Below, in pieces: positions 1-4,631 of a DNA stretch of 5,952 bases. The position numbers and the translations under genes were made by a program. The stretch comes from Acidobacteriota bacterium (lineage in GTDB: Bacteria > Acidobacteriota > UBA890), in NCBI GenBank assembly GCA_030609765.1, contig JAUWTE010000221.1, positions 1-5,952 on the forward strand. The letters run 5' to 3'. Within the stretch, counting starts at the first letter, position 1. Each line of letters starts with the position of its first letter. Under the pieces are notes generated by a model. It did no database searches, was not told the origin of the DNA, and was given only the letters and a program-made list of their open reading frames with translations.

Positions 1-183
1 ATCACCGTCTACTGGACGATCACGTGCCTCGCGGCGATCGTCGCGGTTAGGGGCGCGCCCGGGTGGCTCGTCCCCAGCGAGACACCGTACTGGGTCGTAC
101 TGCTCACGATCGCGGCCTGGGGCGCGTTCGGGCTGTGCCACCTTTTCAGAGAATCTCGTCAGCCTGCGTCAGCGGAGGGATAA
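1..183 (+). CDS. C-terminal part of a small integral membrane protein (5' end outside window)
   Basis: Frame 1 is open from the first base to TAA at 181-183, giving 60 residues with no start in view. Two hydrophobic segments are visible: one at about residues 1-17 (starting ITVYWTITCLAAIVAV) and one at about residues 32-49 (WVVLLTIAAWGAFGLCHLF). They are separated by a short loop containing GWLVPSETP. The tail is polar (RESRQPASAEG), so this looks like the end of a multi-helix inner-membrane protein. Third codon positions are mostly G or C, as in the other genes here. The next gene starts 1 nt after the stop and its Shine-Dalgarno lies inside this coding sequence, so the two are probably co-translated. 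No family can be named from this fragment. Confidence 0.6.
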   Translation: MTVYWTITCLAAIVAVRGAPGWLVPSETPYWVVLLTIAAWGAFGLCHLFRESRQPASAEG

Positions 184-184
184 C

Positions 185-379
185 GTGGAACCTGGATATG
201 CATCGATCGGATATGTGAATTTCCTGTTTGGAATTTACTGCGCTACCTGGGCGAAGAGCTCCGGCCGCAGTGCTTGGGGCTGGTTCTTCTTGGGCTTCTT
301 CTTCGCCCCGATCACGGGGATCTTTCTGGCCTCCATGCACGCTGGGGATGTCCGTGCAGGTCAGCCCGACAAAGCCTGA
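185..379 (+). CDS. Small two-helix membrane protein, 64 aa
   Basis: The start is GTG at 185, with GGAGG at 174-178 and a 6-nt spacer, inside the end of the upstream gene. The product is 64 aa with hydrophobic segments at about residues 8-22 and 30-50. The loop between them reads AKSSGRSAWGW and leads into FFLGFFFAPITGIFLA. This 'A-K-x-x-GRS-x-x-W-x-FLG-x-x-F-x-P-I' pattern recurs in short bacterial membrane proteins and membrane anchors where two helices form a hairpin; their function is generally unknown. The C-terminal 13 residues are polar. The gene follows the preceding membrane protein by 1 nt, which suggests the two products are made together. No catalytic residues are visible. The start and the membrane topology are well supported; the role is not known. 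Confidence 0.72.
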   Translation: MEPGYASIGYVNFLFGIYCATWAKSSGRSAWGWFFLGFFFAPITGIFLASMHAGDVRAGQPDKA

Positions 380-415
380 CCAACCAGTCCGGCGAGTACG
401 TCTGGCGAGGCGTGC

Positions 416-586
416 CTACCTGCTGCCCGCCGCGCCCGCTCTGCCGATGTACTCCATGATCTCGGCGTCGAGGCCGGTGCGCTGGCGAACCGACTCCTCC
501 TGCTGGTACATGCGCCCCCGCCCGCCGTCGCCTCGGGTTCTCGAAGCGCCTCCGATCTTGGCCGCGAGCATCTTCCACCGGAGCAA
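416..586 (-). CDS. Small basic hypothetical protein, 56 aa, TTG start
   Basis: A minus-strand frame runs from TTG at 586-584 to TAG at 418-416. GAGGG (593-597 on the plus strand as ccctc) sits 6 nt upstream of the TTG, a well-placed Shine-Dalgarno. An internal ATG at 571-569 would give 51 aa but has poorer spacing. By eye, 45 of the 51 codons from that ATG end in G or C, which favours real coding. The product has a short hydrophobic/basic start (LLRWKMLAAKIGG), an Arg/Gly-rich middle, and an acidic, probably helical tail (YQQEESVRQRTGLDAEIMEY). I do not recognise a family. It could be a true small gene or the tail of a decayed larger one. A longer overlapping minus-strand frame (312-638) is Arg/Pro-rich and looks like a shadow. 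The start region overlaps the palindrome at 594-610. Confidence 0.4.
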   Translation of the reverse strand: MLRWKMLAAKIGGASRTRGDGGRGRMYQQEESVRQRTGLDAEIMEYIGRAGAAGSR

Positions 587-593
587 GATAAAC

Positions 594-610
594 CCTCACG
601 TTACGTGAGG
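594..610. promoter_or_regulatory. Perfect 17-bp palindrome, candidate operator
   Basis: CCTCACGT-T-ACGTGAGG is an 8-bp inverted repeat around one central base. It lies between the small minus-strand gene starting at 586 and the plus-strand lipoprotein gene starting at 705, and overlaps the Shine-Dalgarno of the former. The size and symmetry suit a dimeric helix-turn-helix regulator. With a 1-nt loop it is not a good RNA hairpin. No regulator gene is in the window, so the function is inferred. Confidence 0.4.
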
Positions 611-704
611 TGCAAGGTCCGTTGTTTGCTTTCCTCATATTTGCTAGCTTCTGACTTGAGATTCCACAATCTGCGTTTTCAGTTTCACGGGAGGTGGGCT
701 CATC
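611..704 (+). promoter_or_regulatory. AT-richer leader of the tandem-domain lipoprotein gene, candidate promoter
   Basis: This 94-bp stretch is clearly richer in A and T than its surroundings, as expected for a promoter region. One weak pair of boxes is TTGCTA (641-646) and CACAAT (665-670) with an 18-nt spacer; neither is a close consensus match. GGGAGG at 689-694 lies 10 nt before the ATG at 705 and is the ribosome-binding site. The promoter boxes are a guess; the leader role is the firmer part. Confidence 0.3.
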
Positions 705-1616
705 ATGTCAAGAGTCTGGATAGGAGTGGTCCTTCTCGCGGCGGTTGTGCTCGCTTGCCAGCCGGCAGAGGAGCCTGCGACGTCATCGACCGACGAGTAC
801 GCCCTCATCTACGAGACGATGGAAGGCGTGGCGGCCAGGTGGAACTCGGGGGACCTCGAGGCTAGCGCCGTGTATTTCGCGGAAGAGTTCACACAGATGC
901 CGCCTGGCGAAGTTGCCCGCGTCGGGCTGGATGCGGTCAACGCCGTCTGGGTGGGTTTCCTCGAGGCAAACACAGACTTGTGGGAACCGGCGATCACCGA
1001 GGTTCAGATTGTAGGAGATCTGGCATTCGCGAGGGGCATCACCAGGGACACGGTCACTCCGAAGGGAGGGGGCGAGCCGGGCGTCACGGGAGCCAACGCA
1101 CTCTGGATATTCAGACGGCAGGCAGACGGCTCCTGGCCCATGATCTTCGAGTACTGGGTACCGAAAGGAGCTGCACGGGCGTCGGTCTATGTAGCTCCGC
1201 CGACGCTGGCATCGTCTCCCGATGAGAACGCAGTCATCTACGAGTCGATCGAACGCATGGCTGAGACGTGGAACGCGCGCGATCTCGACAACAACCTCGT
1301 CCTTTTTGCTGAAGAGTTCATACAGATGCCGCCCGGCGGAGACGCTCTCGTCGGGCTGGACACGATGACTGGTATCTGGCGCGACTACCTCGAAGAGAAC
1401 ACAACGCGGTGGGAGCCCTCGGTCGCTGAGGTTCAGGTCGTCGGAGATCTGGCATTCGCGAGGGGCTCCGACCGGCAGACGACGACCCCCTGGGTTGGCG
1501 GCGAGACGGTCGTCACTGAGAACGATTCACTCTGGGTTTTCAGACGGCAGGCCGACGGCTCCTGGCTAGCGATCCTGGAGCACATGCTGCTGAAGGAGCC
1601 GGCTGGAGTCGAGTAG
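705..1616 (+). CDS. Lipoprotein with two tandem NTF2-like (DUF4440/SnoaL-type) domains
   Basis: The 303-aa product starts at ATG 705 behind GGGAGG. Residues 1-17 form a lipoprotein signal peptide (MSRVWIGVVLLAAVVLA) with Cys18 as the lipidation site and Gln at +2. Two homologous domains follow at about residues 30-154 and 173-297, joined by a Pro/Ser-rich linker. Each holds the hallmarks of DUF4440/SnoaL-like NTF2 folds: an opening helix with WN-x-x-DL, then FAEEF-x-QMPPG, GDLAFARG, and a closing RRQADGSW strand. NTF2-like folds form a cone-shaped pocket that may bind or turn over small molecules, but DUF4440 proteins mostly lack an assigned reaction and no catalytic set can be assigned here. 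Most relatives carry one domain of about 130 aa, so the doubling is notable and may give an intramolecular pseudo-dimer. The 3' end overlaps the opposing gene by 51 bp. Confidence 0.85.
   Translation: MSRVWIGVVLLAAVVLACQPAEEPATSSTDEYALIYETMEGVAARWNSGDLEASAVYFAEEFTQMPPGEVARVGLDAVNAVWVGFLEANTDLWEPAITEVQIVGDLAFARGITRDTVTPKGGGEPGVTGANALWIFRRQADGSWPMIFEYWVPKGAARASVYVAPPTLASSPDENAVIYESIERMAETWNARDLDNNLVLFAEEFIQMPPGGDALVGLDTMTGIWRDYLEENTTRWEPSVAEVQVVGDLAFARGSDRQTTTPWVGGETVVTENDSLWVFRRQADGSWLAILEHMLLKEPAGVE
792..1166 (+). repeat. Intragenic duplication, unit 1 (NTF2-like domain 1)
   Basis: This unit encodes residues 30-154 of the lipoprotein. It aligns without gaps to unit 2 at a constant offset of 429 bp (143 codons). 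Counting by eye, 71 of 125 residues are identical. A 24-bp block at 1014-1037, covering GDLAFARG, is identical in DNA to 1443-1466. Confidence 0.85.
1221..1595 (+). repeat. Intragenic duplication, unit 2 (NTF2-like domain 2)
   Basis: This is the second copy, residues 173-297. It matches unit 1 best at YE, WN, FAEEF, QMPPG, WEP, EVQ, GDLAFARG and FRRQADGSW. It diverges most in the helix after the GLD motif and in the last strand. Its 3' end (from 1566) also encodes, on the other strand, the C-terminus of the M23-like protein. Confidence 0.85.
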
Positions 1617-2279
1617 CGGGCCGTCGGCATTGCGGAAGACCACGGGCAGGTCGTCGCCCTCGCGGTTCGGCCATGTACGGTAGACACGGAAGTGCAGTAC
1701 CGCCACGAATCCCCCCGACGTGCCGCTCAGCGCGATGAGCCGGCCCTGCTCGACCCGTTCGCCCTCACTTACAGTGACGCTGTGCTGCACGAGGTGGGCA
1801 TACATCGCGGTGGAACCGTCGTCATGCTGAATGAACATGTGGTTGTTATGGGAGCCGAGGCGGTCATCGTCGGCATAGCTGTCCATGACACGCACCACCG
1901 TCCCGGCGCGTGAGGCGATCACCGGGTCGCCGAAGGGAATTGTGAAGTCGTAAGCGAGCTGGTTGTCATTGCCGTGGTTTTGCGGGCCGCAATAAGTCTG
2001 CAGCAACGGATATGACGCACCCACGGGGTAGGGGAGGATGTACTCCGAGTCTGCCGGGTCGCCGAACACGGCCCGTGCCAGGCATTGCTGCATGGGGGAT
2101 TGCCCAACATTCTGTTCGGGCGCTGTGGGGCTCTCACCACACCCGGCCGGCGCGGCAAGAGCCGCCACAATGAGGGTGACGCCCAGCGCGACCCCTATGT
2201 TGGATGCAAAGGATGCGGCAGCAGGGAGACAGGACACACGGCGGCGGGCTCGGCGCGACGTTTCATGCGCGCTCTTCAC
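1566..2279 (-). CDS. M23/LytM-like domain lipoprotein with degenerate active site
   Basis: The 237-aa product starts with GTG at 2279-2277; AAGGAG (2288-2293) lies 8 nt upstream and fixes this start. An Arg-rich N-terminus is followed by a hydrophobic stretch (about 28-46) and Cys47 in APAGC-GESPTAP, a likely lipoprotein site although Pro at -3 is unusual. The M23 (lysostaphin-type) fold covers about residues 83-200: AYDFTIPFGDPVIASRAGTV, then HDDGSTAMYAHL, GERVEQGRLIALSGTSG and VLHFRV. M23 enzymes cut peptidoglycan cross-bridges with zinc held by HxxxD and the second His of HxH. Here HxxxD is Q107-x-x-x-D111 and HxH is V194-L-H196, while D111, H162 and H196 remain. The protein is therefore probably non-catalytic, perhaps binding the cell wall or activating another enzyme. 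C66 and C97 could form a disulfide. The gene converges on and overlaps the NTF2-like lipoprotein gene. Confidence 0.82.
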   Translation of the reverse strand: MKSAHETSRRARRRVSCLPAAASFASNIGVALGVTLIVAALAAPAGCGESPTAPEQNVGQSPMQQCLARAVFGDPADSEYILPYPVGASYPLLQTYCGPQNHGNDNQLAYDFTIPFGDPVIASRAGTVVRVMDSYADDDRLGSHNNHMFIQHDDGSTAMYAHLVQHSVTVSEGERVEQGRLIALSGTSGGFVAVLHFRVYRTWPNREGDDLPVVFRNADGPLLDSSRLLQQHVLQDR

Positions 2280-2290
2280 CGCTACCTCTC

Positions 2291-2305
2291 CTTCGGGGAG
2301 CGAAG
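2291..2305 (-). promoter_or_regulatory. Hairpin overlapping the ribosome-binding site of the M23-like gene
   Basis: In the minus-strand transcript, CTTCG-CTCCC-CGAAG forms a perfect 5-bp stem with a 5-nt loop. Its 3' arm overlaps the AAGGAG Shine-Dalgarno at 2288-2293. An alternative pairing of CTCC (2297-2300) with GGAG (2288-2291) would cover the site more fully. Either structure could dampen translation, but stems this short can arise by chance. Confidence 0.25.
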
Positions 2306-2330
2306 AGGCTGTTTCAGCGAGCGCCTCGTC

Positions 2331-2350
2331 CCGGCCCTTGGCTAGGCCGG
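2331..2350. repeat. Short GC-rich inverted repeat between minus-strand genes
   Basis: CCGGCC-N8-GGCCGG is a 6-bp perfect stem with an 8-nt loop. It sits just past the TAA (2355-2357) of the hydrophobic 23-codon frame and 52 bp before the start of the M23-like gene. It could slow or end transcription from the aminotransferase-side genes, but no T-run follows on the minus strand, so it is not a standard intrinsic terminator. The rest of 2280-2422 shows no convincing promoter boxes. Confidence 0.3.
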
Positions 2351-2354
2351 ATTC

Positions 2355-2426
2355 TTATTCAGCTTTCCAGAACTGGACCACCTGAATCAACCCGATGACG
2401 GCGGTCGCGGCGAACAAAAACGTCAG
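2355..2426 (-). CDS. Possible 23-aa hydrophobic peptide or gene remnant overlapping the upstream stop
   Basis: A minus-strand frame between stops reads LTFLFAATAVIGLIQV then VQFWKAE and ends in TAA (2357-2355). It has a single good transmembrane segment with a charged tail, and most codons end in G or C. There is no ATG, GTG or TTG at its beginning. The first codon, CTG (2426-2424), overlaps the TGA (2425-2423) of the 67-aa membrane protein gene in a CTGA arrangement like the common ATGA coupling. A -1 shift at the end of that gene would fuse this stretch to it as a third helix. Possible readings are a CTG-started micropeptide, the displaced tail of the upstream gene, or chance. No Shine-Dalgarno is evident. 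Confidence 0.25.
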   Translation of the reverse strand: MTFLFAATAVIGLIQVVQFWKAE

Positions 2427-2626
2427 TCATCAGAGCTTCGGGGGGCAAACCGGGGCGCCCAGATCATGTAGATGAGTCCCCCGATTGCTACCCCGGCGCT
2501 TGAAATCGTCAGGGGGTAGAAGAAGCGGCCAGGTTTGATGAGCTGGAGCAAGACGCTGCTGGACCCGCAGATCAGCATGACGAGCCCGCACCACCACAAC
2601 CTCCGACCGGCAGTTCTCTGGGACAT
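2423..2626 (-). CDS. Small two-helix membrane protein, 67 aa
   Basis: The start is ATG at 2626-2624 with GGAGGA (2633-2638) 6 nt upstream, a strong site. The N-terminus is basic (MSQRTAGRR), followed by hydrophobic helices at about residues 10-29 (LWWCGLVMLICGSSSVLLQL) and 36-56 (containing YPLTISSAGVAIGGLIYMIW). The connecting loop is KPGRFF, and the tail is polar (APRFAPRSSDD). By the positive-inside rule the N-terminus is probably cytoplasmic, although the charged loop makes topology uncertain. I do not recognise the family. The gene lies 32 bp downstream of the secreted-protein gene on the same strand, compatible with one transcript. Its stop overlaps the first codon of the hydrophobic frame at 2355-2426. 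Confidence 0.7.
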   Translation of the reverse strand: MSQRTAGRRLWWCGLVMLICGSSSVLLQLIKPGRFFYPLTISSAGVAIGGLIYMIWAPRFAPRSSDD

Positions 2627-2658
2627 GACAATTCCTCCGGGTCCCTACACCAGCTTCG

Positions 2659-3309
2659 TCACTGCAGCAGCAGCGAGGCGATCTGAACTCTATTGGCCGA
2701 TAACCTCAATCTAACACGACAATTATCAGGCTCAGCCACAGGCGGCGTCCACTCGGCCGGCAGCCCGGCCTGGAAGTACTGCAGGGTGGCCCCGACAGGA
2801 GAGGCCCCGATGGAGTTCACTGACAGGAGGTTGGTGGAAGCACCTGTCTCATCGCGGCAGACCATGTATGAGGACACATGCACCCTGGGGTCGTCCGCGT
2901 GGACATTCGCGTGGCCATGAAACTCCGCGAACCCAGCGCTCGCGCCTCCGGTGAATGGTCGGGACCTGACGGTATTGTTCGCGACGATGTTTCTGGAAGA
3001 ACCTGCTGGCACGAGCTTCTCGTAGTGACCCAGCGAGCCCGATATGAGGTGAAACCACTCTACCTGGACGGTGATGTCATCCGGGCCGACGTTCCGCATG
3101 ACGATAACGCTGGTGCAGTAGGCGTCGGAGTAGGTCCCGTCCTGGTACGCCACATAGTCCACATTCCACCTCAGAGGGAGGGTTGCAGGGCTCGGTGTTA
3201 TCACCGCCCTCTGAGCGTCTGGTGACGGGCCACTCGCTTGCCCAACAGCAGAATCCGCGCCTGCCACGGGCATCCCGACCTGGGTAATGGTCAACGCCCA
3301 GATGCCCAA
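2659..3309 (-). CDS. Secreted beta-rich protein of unknown function, about 216 aa, start uncertain
   Basis: The frame ends with TGA at 2661-2659. The first usable start is TTG at 3309-3307; ATG at 3273-3271 is an alternative. The N-terminus looks like a signal peptide h-region and cleavage site (ALTITQVGMPVAGADSA), so export is likely. Charged residues expected before it appear only in frame further upstream (DDAARSDWRPA, back to a TAG at 3384-3382) where no standard start exists; neither TTG has a good ribosome-binding site. The mature part is rich in alternating beta-type sequence: RWNVDYVAYQDG, a strand TSVIVMRNVGPDDITVQVEW, then LVPAGSSRNI and HVSSYMVCRD. Cys65, Cys151 and Cys197 could include one disulfide. 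The layout suggests an immunoglobulin-like or other beta-sandwich fold, but I recognise no family. The last codons (about 2690-2730) are unusually AT-rich. It lies 34 bp after the aminotransferase gene. Confidence 0.68.
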   Translation of the reverse strand: MGIWALTITQVGMPVAGADSAVGQASGPSPDAQRAVITPSPATLPLRWNVDYVAYQDGTYSDAYCTSVIVMRNVGPDDITVQVEWFHLISGSLGHYEKLVPAGSSRNIVANNTVRSRPFTGGASAGFAEFHGHANVHADDPRVHVSSYMVCRDETGASTNLLSVNSIGASPVGATLQYFQAGLPAEWTPPVAEPDNCRVRLRLSANRVQIASLLLQ

Positions 3310-3343
3310 AGCAGCGGGCCGCCAATCAGAACGCGCAGCGTCG

Positions 3344-4486
3344 TCAGCCGCGCGCTCGAGCCGCCGCCTTGGTGATGTTGTCTAGGCCGCGGGCCAGCTC
3401 TTCCGCCTCAGGCCAGCCGTAGCCGATGCGCATGTAGCGCCGGTCCATGTCGAACCAGTGGCCAGGGCCGACGAACGTGCCGTATTCGTCGTTCAGTAGC
3501 TGGTAGAAACGGTCCACGTCGATCTCACCCCGCAGCCTTGGAAACGCGATCACGCCGCCCTCGGGCTCGACCCACTCCAGGTCGGTCTGCCTTGACATGA
3601 AGTCGCGCACACAGGCGAAACGCTCGTTGATGACGCCGCGGATGCGCCGCAGATGATGATCGCGGTCTTTCAGGTAACGCCAGGCGATTTCCTCGTCGAG
3701 CACCGAGGTCGAGATGTGGATCTGCTCCTTGGCAGCGAGGAAGAGCTCCTTCAGGTCCGGGTCGCGGCACAGGATCCAGCCGAGGCGCAAGCCGGGCAGG
3801 CCCCAGGTCTTCGACAGCGACGAGATGCTGATCGCCCGCGGCGAGAGCGAAGCGGCGTTGGGGGGCGTGCCGACGTAGCTGAGCCCTCGGTAGGTTTCGT
3901 CGACCAACAGCCAGGCGCCACATTCCTCGGCGATCTCCGCCGCTCGGCGCAGCTCCGCTTCGCTCAGCACCGTGCCGGTCGGGTTGTGCGGAGTCGTCAG
4001 GCTGATTAGGCGGGTACGATCGCTGACCATTCCGGCGAGGGCGTCCATGTCCACGCGGAAACCCTCTTCGAAGCGCAGCTCCAGCTTGCGGATCTCCGCC
4101 CCGATGGCGCGCGGCGTCTCGAGGTTCGTCGTGTAGTTCGGAAAGCAGACGACGACCTCATCGCCGGCGTCGAGCAACGAGCTGGCCACAATGAACAGCG
4201 CCCCAGCGGCGCCGACGGTCAGCATCACGTCGCCAGGGTCGACGCCCGCGTCTTCAGCGAGGATCCGGCGCAACTCGGGCTTCCCCAGATGATCGCCGTA
4301 TTGCAGCACCAATTCCTCGATGCCCTCGCCGAGCTCCCCGAGGCGCCCGTCGGTGAACGAGCTCTCGGCGAGGTTGCAGTCAATACGGTCGTAGCCGTAT
4401 TCCTCCGGCGATTCGATTTCGATGGCGGCGCGGCGATATTTCACGGAGTCCATCCTCGGACGGTCGGGGAGCGGGGGGGCGTTCAC
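3344..4486 (-). CDS. Fold-type I PLP-dependent aminotransferase (class I/II)
   Basis: The 380-aa product has the full set of class I/II aminotransferase landmarks. GAAGAL (92-97) contacts the PLP phosphate, Y118 lies near the ring-stacking position in FPNYTT, and HNPTG gives N168. D196 in LLVDETY pairs with the pyridine nitrogen. K226 in SSLSKTWGLPGLRLGW forms the Schiff base, with R234 as phosphate ligand, and R353 in YMRIGYG binds the substrate carboxylate. It should be a soluble cytoplasmic enzyme moving amino groups between an amino acid and a 2-oxo acid; the substrate cannot be read from sequence. Three starts are possible: GTG 4486 with GAGGG 4 nt upstream, ATG 4453 (residue 12), and GTG 4444 (residue 15) with GAGG 9 nt upstream. 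The last fits relatives that begin near KYRRxxIEIESPE. Upstream lie a dyad and a repeat cluster; downstream are two envelope-protein genes. Confidence 0.93.
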   Translation of the reverse strand: MNAPPLPDRPRMDSVKYRRAAIEIESPEEYGYDRIDCNLAESSFTDGRLGELGEGIEELVLQYGDHLGKPELRRILAEDAGVDPGDVMLTVGAAGALFIVASSLLDAGDEVVVCFPNYTTNLETPRAIGAEIRKLELRFEEGFRVDMDALAGMVSDRTRLISLTTPHNPTGTVLSEAELRRAAEIAEECGAWLLVDETYRGLSYVGTPPNAASLSPRAISISSLSKTWGLPGLRLGWILCRDPDLKELFLAAKEQIHISTSVLDEEIAWRYLKDRDHHLRRIRGVINERFACVRDFMSRQTDLEWVEPEGGVIAFPRLRGEIDVDRFYQLLNDEYGTFVGPGHWFDMDRRYMRIGYGWPEAEELARGLDNITKAAARARG

Positions 4487-4501
4487 ACTACCCTCGGTCT
4501 T

Positions 4502-4535
4502 TTTACTAGCTTATTACCAGTAAGACAGTAGTAAA
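4502..4535. promoter_or_regulatory. 34-bp AT-rich nested dyad, candidate operator of the aminotransferase gene
   Basis: Two inverted repeats share one centre (between 4518 and 4519): an outer TTTACTA/TAGTAAA and an inner TTAC/GTAA, arranged as TTTACTA-N5-TTAC-CA-GTAA-N5-TAGTAAA. The element ends 15 nt before the GTG at 4486 and lies in an AT-rich pocket of an otherwise GC-rich window, the usual place for a promoter. A regulator bound here could block transcription. As RNA it could instead fold just ahead of the ribosome-binding site. No clear -35/-10 pair was found. Confidence 0.45.
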
Positions 4536-4558
4536 TTCTTAGTAGGCTCCATATCGAC

Positions 4559-4624
4559 CCCAGGGCTCCTGATCTCCTGAAACTACTTCAGGCTCCCGAG
4601 TCTACTTCAGGGCTCCCAGGAGCC
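4559..4624. repeat. Tandem 19-20-bp repeat with nested hairpins in the VPS10-aminotransferase gap
   Basis: Units at 4598-4617 and 4579-4597 match at 17 of 20 aligned positions (shared core CTACTTCAGG, then CTCCC). A partial third copy of CAGGGCTCC starts at 4561. Overlaid on this are inverted repeats: an outer 8-bp stem GGCTCCTG (4564-4571) with CAGGAGCC (4617-4624), an inner hairpin CCTGAA-N5-TTCAGG (4576-4592), and GGCTCC/GGAGCC (4611-4624). It may serve as the 3' structure of the upstream gene or as leader RNA of the aminotransferase gene. No T-run marks a standard terminator. Confidence 0.5.
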
Positions 4625-4631
4625 GTGGCGT

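Noticed and set aside
312..638. Minus-strand 108-codon frame overlapping the small 416-586 gene
   Set aside because: Its product is an Arg/Pro/Gly-rich mixture without structure, it runs into the 185-379 gene, and the alternative 416-586 frame has better third-position bias and a better ribosome-binding site.
2331..2350. GC-rich inverted repeat considered as an intrinsic terminator
   Set aside because: The minus-strand RNA continues as GACGAGG with no U-run, so it is kept only as an inverted repeat.
2038..2385. Plus-strand frames opposite the start of the M23-like gene
   Set aside because: They mirror the M23 coding sequence, lack a Shine-Dalgarno, and read as Ala/Arg/Ser-rich shadow protein.
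3653..4009. Plus-strand 118-codon frame inside the aminotransferase gene
   Set aside because: The opposite strand carries conserved aminotransferase motifs throughout this interval.
4561..4624. Repeats considered as a CRISPR array
   Set aside because: The units are only 19-20 bp, directly adjacent with no spacers, and no cas genes are nearby.
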